Shown in pieces: positions 63,988-64,000 of a stretch of DNA of 64,000 nt; position 1 is the stretch's first letter, and the number at the start of each line of letters is the position of its first letter. The notes under the pieces were generated by a model. That model was given only the letters and a program-made list of their open reading frames with translations, ran no database searches and was not told the origin of the DNA. Source of the stretch: Paenibacillus sp. 1781tsa1. Its GTDB lineage: Bacteria > Bacillota > Bacilli > Paenibacillales > Paenibacillaceae. Position numbers and translations under genes: made by a program. Where the stretch lies: the NCBI RefSeq assembly GCF_024159265.1, contig NZ_JAMYWY010000001.1:4278001-4342000 (forward strand), given 5' to 3'.

Positions 63988-64000
63988 ATCATGAAAATCT

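Overview
The window looks like chromosomal DNA of a Paenibacillus-like member of the Bacillota. The reasons are strong purine-rich Shine-Dalgarno sequences (AAGGAGG type) before most genes, frequent GTG and TTG starts, a LicT/BglG-regulated beta-glucoside PTS operon with ribonucleic antiterminator (RAT) leaders, cre sites, LplA/B/C-type oligosaccharide ABC transporters, and a large membrane-bound AraC regulator of the kind common in Paenibacillus. Genus assignment is inference.

Region 1 (1-20.4 kb, all minus strand, running off the left edge) is an unusual biosynthetic gene cluster. Reading in transcription order from 20397 leftwards: an AraC regulator, an acyl carrier protein (ACP), an AMP-forming ligase, a LysA-type PLP decarboxylase, a second ACP, an Mrp-type P-loop ATPase, an APH-type kinase, an aldo/keto reductase, a phytanoyl-CoA-type dioxygenase, a stand-alone asparaginyl-tRNA-synthetase-like protein, a PaaK-like adenylating enzyme, a third ACP, a short-chain dehydrogenase, a second acyl/aryl-CoA-ligase-like protein, an HPr-kinase-like protein, a NUDIX hydrolase, a SAM methyltransferase, a nucleotidyltransferase-like protein, an acyl-CoA-dehydrogenase-like protein and two ABC half-transporters. 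There is no NRPS or PKS megasynthase. The content suggests that small acids or amino acids are activated, loaded on three free-standing carriers, decarboxylated, oxidised, reduced, methylated, perhaps phosphorylated, and exported. I recognise no described cluster with this composition, and it is the main discovery candidate.

Region 2 (20.6-34.3 kb) is carbohydrate and housekeeping accessory DNA: a possible gene remnant beside a strong inverted repeat, an OafA-type acyltransferase, a GNAT acetyltransferase, a GH78 alpha-L-rhamnosidase divergent from its probable AraC regulator, a 5'(3')-deoxyribonucleotidase-like HAD protein, the bgl operon (licT, PTS EIIBCA, GH1 6-phospho-beta-glucosidase) with two RAT/terminator switches and a cre site, a secreted protein of unknown function and a membrane phosphoesterase.

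Region 3 (34.5-47.9 kb) holds zwf, a transaldolase and gnd (pentose phosphate pathway) divergent from a LysR regulator, then a small chemotaxis operon (MCP-CheW-CheA), a protein of unknown function, a cupin protein, an aldo/keto reductase with an XRE/MmyB-type regulator, and a short orphan protein.

Region 4 (48-60 kb) contains a DgaE/DgaF-type amino-sugar-acid catabolic operon (amidohydrolase, PLP ammonia lyase, aldolase, PfkB kinase, GntR regulator), a membrane AraC regulator, a GH130 phosphorylase and an oligosaccharide ABC importer (two permeases and a binding lipoprotein, no ATPase) with a cre-like site at its promoter.

Region 5 (60.3-64 kb) has a CPBP membrane protease with a MerR regulator, a secreted glycoamylase-fold (GH144-like) glycosidase under two LacI-type operators, and a SUKH-like small protein at the right edge. 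I saw no tRNA or rRNA gene, insertion sequence, prophage or CRISPR array.
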